Shown here: piece after piece, positions 61,051 to 64,000 of the stretch | How positions within the stretch are numbered: the stretch's first letter is position 1 | Layout: the number at the start of each line of letters is the position of its first letter | NCBI GenBank assembly: GCA_012797815.1 | Contig: JAAZOK010000047.1 | Coordinates: 23,839 to 87,838, forward strand | Length of the DNA: 64,000 nucleotides | Reading direction: 5' to 3' | Origin: Chloroflexota bacterium | GTDB taxonomy: Bacteria > Chloroflexota > Anaerolineae > Anaerolineales > Anaerolineaceae | Translations under genes and position numbers: made by a program | The notes under the pieces: model-generated | Seen by the model: only the letters and a program-made list of their open reading frames with translations | Told to the model about the DNA's origin: nothing | Database searches by the model: none

Positions 61051-62936
61051 TCCAGAAAAGACTCCGCCCACAATTCCAGACATAATAATCCCCAAATAGT
61101 ACGCCCAAATGGTTGCTCGTTTTCCAGCGCTTTCACAAGCTGTTGGGGCTGAAACCAACCGCGCTGTAGGGCGCGCGGGCTGAGCAAGGTATCACGCAGG
61201 AAGGAATACAGCGGTTCGGCATGTGACCACATATCCAGCGGGACAGGGAAACCCATTTTATCCCGTCTATCCAAAATCTCCGGCGGCACCAAGTTCTGCC
61301 CGGCTTCGCGCAGGATATGCTTGGCCTGCCCACCAGTAAATTTATAGCTGGGCGGCATACTAGCTGAAAGTTCCACAATACGATGATCAAGCAGCGGTAC
61401 GCGTGATTCGAGCGAGACCATCATGCTAGTGCGATCCTCCACATGCAACAACGCTGGTAATAATGTCAGCACATCAAAGCGAGTCATGCGGTTGATATAA
61501 GAAGCAGGTTCATTAGTAGAAAAAATTGCCATATATGCATCAAAGGTGCTGTAAGCACTCGAACCAGGAAAATCATCCTGTAAATAAGAACGGATGGCAG
61601 CTCCACGGTCAATCAGGCGGAAGTAGCGCTCTGCCATACTGCCGAACAATCCTTCCTGCCAGAAGTGACGCATGAGAGGTTGGTAGCCCTGTAACTGGGG
61701 AAGATTGGGCAAAATAGTTTGAAAATTGACAATATACTGAGGATCTTCCTGCGTGCCTTCGATACCCCCGCGGATACATTCCTCCAGGTAAGCGATCAGG
61801 TAGCGAGCATAGCCACCAAACAATTCATCACCACCCTGACCACCCAGCACGACTTTAACATTTTCTCTCGCCAATCTGGCTACCATCAACTGGGGGAAAA
61901 TACCCGGTCCGGCAGCCGGTTCATCCATGTGATAGATCAATGCAGGCAATGTATCAACAAATTCGCGAGCGGTGGGGAAGATCTCATGGTGAATGGTGTG
62001 ATTGTGTTCTGCCACAATGTGGGCATAGTGGGTTTCATCAAACTTTCCCCTGGCTTCTTTGAAGCCACCACTGAAAGTATGAATGGGTTTTTCCAGATTG
62101 CTGGCTGCCAGCGAAGTGACGATGGAAGAATCCATACCACCACTTAGATGGGTTCCGACCGGCACGTCAGAACGCAAGCGTAGATTAATGGAATCTTGTA
62201 AAATCTCTTTCAATTCTTGCACGAAATAAGCCTCGGAATGGTCTATATCGACCTGATAATTCACATTCCAATATCTGCCAGATTTGATCTCACCATGCTG
62301 ATCTACTTCCAACCAAGATCCGGGGGCAACTTTATAAATATTCTCGAAAAGGGTTTTCTCTCCCAGACAAAACTGAAAGGTGAGATAATCCTGCAGTCCT
62401 TCTTTATTCAGTTCAGCTTTCACATCCGGCGATTGAAAAAGCGCTTTGATTTCCGATGCAAACAGGAACATTTTCTCACTGCGATACCAATAGAGGGGTT
62501 TAATACCCAGCCGGTCACGCGCCAGAAATATTCTGCGTTCCTGTGTGTCCCAGATGGTAAAGGCAAACATGCCGTTTAACTTTTGTAGGCAATCCTTGCC
62601 TTCTTCAATGAATAAATTCAGCAGCACTTCCGTATCAGAACGTGATTGAAAAGAATAGCCTTTCGCCATTAAAAAACGTTTCAGTTCAACATAGTTATAG
62701 ATCTCGCCATTGAAAATGATCCAATAACGACCGTCGTACGATTTCATGGGCTGGTGCCCAGCCATGGAAAGATCCAAAATGCTCAAACGACGGTGTGCTA
62801 ACCCTAGGCATCCATCTACAAAGCAGCCCTCATCATCTGGACCGCGGTGTTTTAAACTTTCAGCCATCGCAAGCAGAACTTCGCGATCGACTGCCTTGTT
62901 CTGCTCCGTATGAAGAATGCCACAAATACCACACAT
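61047..62936 (-). CDS. asnB: Asparagine synthase (glutamine-hydrolysing)
   Basis: A 629-residue enzyme. C2 of MCGICG is the glutaminase nucleophile, followed by the Ntn-hydrolase domain (HRGPDDEG, FNGEIYNY). The synthetase domain has the ATP loop SGGMDSS and GGQGGDELFGGYARY. The start at 62936 is fixed because Cys must be the second residue, and AGAGG lies about 6 bases upstream. Such proteins in envelope gene clusters often amidate sugar or peptidoglycan groups rather than making free asparagine. It is 8 bases from the GT2 gene. Confidence 0.92.
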   Translation of the reverse strand: MCGICGILHTEQNKAVDREVLLAMAESLKHRGPDDEGCFVDGCLGLAHRRLSILDLSMAGHQPMKSYDGRYWIIFNGEIYNYVELKRFLMAKGYSFQSRSDTEVLLNLFIEEGKDCLQKLNGMFAFTIWDTQERRIFLARDRLGIKPLYWYRSEKMFLFASEIKALFQSPDVKAELNKEGLQDYLTFQFCLGEKTLFENIYKVAPGSWLEVDQHGEIKSGRYWNVNYQVDIDHSEAYFVQELKEILQDSINLRLRSDVPVGTHLSGGMDSSIVTSLAASNLEKPIHTFSGGFKEARGKFDETHYAHIVAEHNHTIHHEIFPTAREFVDTLPALIYHMDEPAAGPGIFPQLMVARLARENVKVVLGGQGGDELFGGYARYLIAYLEECIRGGIEGTQEDPQYIVNFQTILPNLPQLQGYQPLMRHFWQEGLFGSMAERYFRLIDRGAAIRSYLQDDFPGSSAYSTFDAYMAIFSTNEPASYINRMTRFDVLTLLPALLHVEDRTSMMVSLESRVPLLDHRIVELSASMPPSYKFTGGQAKHILREAGQNLVPPEILDRRDKMGFPVPLDMWSHAEPLYSFLRDTLLSPRALQRGWFQPQQLVKALENEQPFGRTIWGLLCLELWAESFLD

Positions 62937-62944
62937 GTATCCTC

Positions 62945-63799
62945 TTAAGAATTGATCTTGGTAGGAAAACTGCATCGTACATTCTGTTCTCCAAACTTTT
63001 GAACAGCAGCTTTCCGGTCCTTCTGGTACATTTTACCCATGTTGCGATAGGATTTTTTCCATCCGCCAAATGGCCAGTGATAAAAAAGTCCCAACAATAG
63101 ATAGCCGATCATGGTGATACTGCCCACCATTTTGCTTTTTCCCTGTTTCAGATCATAGCGCAATACAAAAGGTACTTCCGCAAATTTACAACCAAGTAAT
63201 TTCAATTTCACTAAAATTTCAAGGGTGGAAGTAAAGCCAACTCCCTTCAATTGGATGAAATTGTTACCGTACAACGCAACGGCATCCTGGATGATGCCAG
63301 CCCGATAGGCACGAAATCCACACGAATAATCACGTACACCCTTTATATTGAAAACAGTCTGCATGAAAAGGTTCGCACAACGACTGATGAATTTTCTCTG
63401 AAAATTCAACCCTAACTGCCCACCACCAGGTCGAAAACGGGAAGTATTGACAACATCATAACCCCGATCGATCATGGCAATCAAATCCAGAATATATCCC
63501 GGTTCATGTGTATTATCACCTTCCACACGCACAATAATATCGTCTTGTTTACTGTGAACGGCGATATATTCAAAACCATCGCGCTCAGTCTCTCCCAAAC
63601 CACGATTGATAGAATGGGTCACTACCTGCAGGGGGTATTTGCGGCTAGCCTCATGTAACAATACAGGGGTCTTATCGGAGCTGCCATCATCTACTACCAC
63701 AATCCTATATTCCCGCCCCTGTAGCCCTGTGGTCACTTTTTCGAGCAGGGTAAGAATAGCATTTTCTTCGTTAAATGCCGGGATGAAGACCCAGATCAT
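62945..63799 (-). CDS. Glycosyltransferase family 2 (DPM1-like)
   Basis: A 284-residue GT-A enzyme. The nucleotide-binding VVVDDGSSD (D37, D38) is present; the metal-binding DxD position reads EGD (93-95), a change of the first aspartate to glutamate. A hydrophobic segment near 225-245 suggests membrane association. The pattern resembles dolichyl- or undecaprenyl-phosphate mannosyl transferases. It starts where the upstream dehydrogenase ends (ATGA overlap). Confidence 0.88.
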   Translation of the reverse strand: MIWVFIPAFNEENAILTLLEKVTTGLQGREYRIVVVDDGSSDKTPVLLHEASRKYPLQVVTHSINRGLGETERDGFEYIAVHSKQDDIIVRVEGDNTHEPGYILDLIAMIDRGYDVVNTSRFRPGGGQLGLNFQRKFISRCANLFMQTVFNIKGVRDYSCGFRAYRAGIIQDAVALYGNNFIQLKGVGFTSTLEILVKLKLLGCKFAEVPFVLRYDLKQGKSKMVGSITMIGYLLLGLFYHWPFGGWKKSYRNMGKMYQKDRKAAVQKFGEQNVRCSFPTKINS

Positions 63800-63999
63800 A
63801 TGATGCTCCCTCTTCCTAGTTGGATCAGAGTAAAACCCTCCACATTATTCTCCAGAATAACGTTGCGCCCATCCACGATCAAGGGGGTACGCATACTTCC
63901 TCGTAATTTTGCCATGTCAAGGGAAAAATAATCTTTATGAGCGGTCATAATGACAAGAGCATCGCATTCTTTTGCCTGCTTATATAAGTCACCTTGATA
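63796..63999 (-). CDS. UDP-sugar dehydrogenase, C-terminal fragment
   Basis: The last 67 residues of a gene running off the right edge. The sequence ECDALVIMTAHKDYFSLDM and RTPLIVDGRN is the C-terminal domain of the UDP-glucose/UDP-N-acetylmannosamine dehydrogenase family, which oxidises a nucleotide sugar to its uronic acid. The frame is open to the edge, and its TGA overlaps the GT2 start (ATGA). The exact sugar cannot be told from this part. Confidence 0.82.
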   Translation of the reverse strand, partial: YQGDLYKQAKECDALVIMTAHKDYFSLDMAKLRGSMRTPLIVDGRNVILENNVEGFTLIQLGRGSII

Positions 64000-64000
64000 A

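Noticed and set aside
1..64000. CRISPR arrays, insertion sequences, prophage genes, tRNA or rRNA genes
   Set aside because: No array of regularly spaced repeats, transposase-like frame, integrase or tRNA-like clover-leaf was seen by eye; an automated scan is needed to be certain.

Overview
The window looks like a chromosomal stretch of an anaerobic member of the Chloroflexota, most likely class Anaerolineae. This is an inference from gene content: envelope lipoproteins and membrane-anchored proteins with Thr/Pro-rich linkers, LysM-M23 peptidases with an internal membrane anchor, a single-chain glycyl-tRNA synthetase, and a LexA whose promoter carries a Gram-positive type SOS box. No rRNA, tRNA, CRISPR array, insertion sequence or phage gene was seen. 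Nearly all sequence is coding; the only gene-free stretch over 300 bases (21761-22153) holds a cobalamin riboswitch and its terminator.

Left third (1-19400), information processing: the end of dnaJ with prmA, an OsmC protein, lexA, an SDR oxidoreductase, a LysM lipoprotein facing a C39-like protein, glyQS, dnaG and rpoD in tandem, rho coupled to a LysM-M23 peptidase, then priA with a MEMO1-family gene and a second LysM-M23 peptidase on the minus strand.

Middle (19400-43500): pncC, metG, a riboswitch-controlled btuFCD cobalamin importer, a HAD phosphatase with a C39/TPR membrane protein, miaB, an M23 peptidase, an AAC(3)-like acetyltransferase, a metallo-beta-lactamase-fold protein with a broken metal site, asparaginase coupled to endonuclease III, an intact MBL enzyme, a DUF3048 lipoprotein, and a strongly promoted lipoprotein. 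A tightly overlapped three-gene unit encodes a NurA nuclease, a small protein with a HAS-barrel-like N-terminus, and a HerA ATPase. It is followed by a divergent-PAP2 membrane protein, xseA/xseB, a HIT protein, a GNAT acetyltransferase and an FkbM methyltransferase.

Right third (43500-64000), signalling and envelope: two PspC proteins, an HD-GYP phosphodiesterase behind a methyltransferase-GH3 pair, three GGDEF cyclases (all with an intact RxxD inhibitory site), a thioesterase, two lipoproteins, an acyltransferase, an alpha/beta hydrolase, a VOC protein whose promoter overlaps a perfect palindrome, a pterin dehydratase coupled to L-lactate dehydrogenase, and the start of a sugar-polymer cluster (asnB, GT2, and the 3' end of a nucleotide-sugar dehydrogenase cut by the window edge).

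The most interesting points are the HerA/HAS/NurA unit, the methyltransferase-GH3-HD-GYP operon, repeated -10 boxes that predict leaderless or nearly leaderless mRNAs, the unusual Ala-Ser cleavage site of LexA, and two near-perfect palindromes at strong promoters (34907-34933 and 59633-59655).
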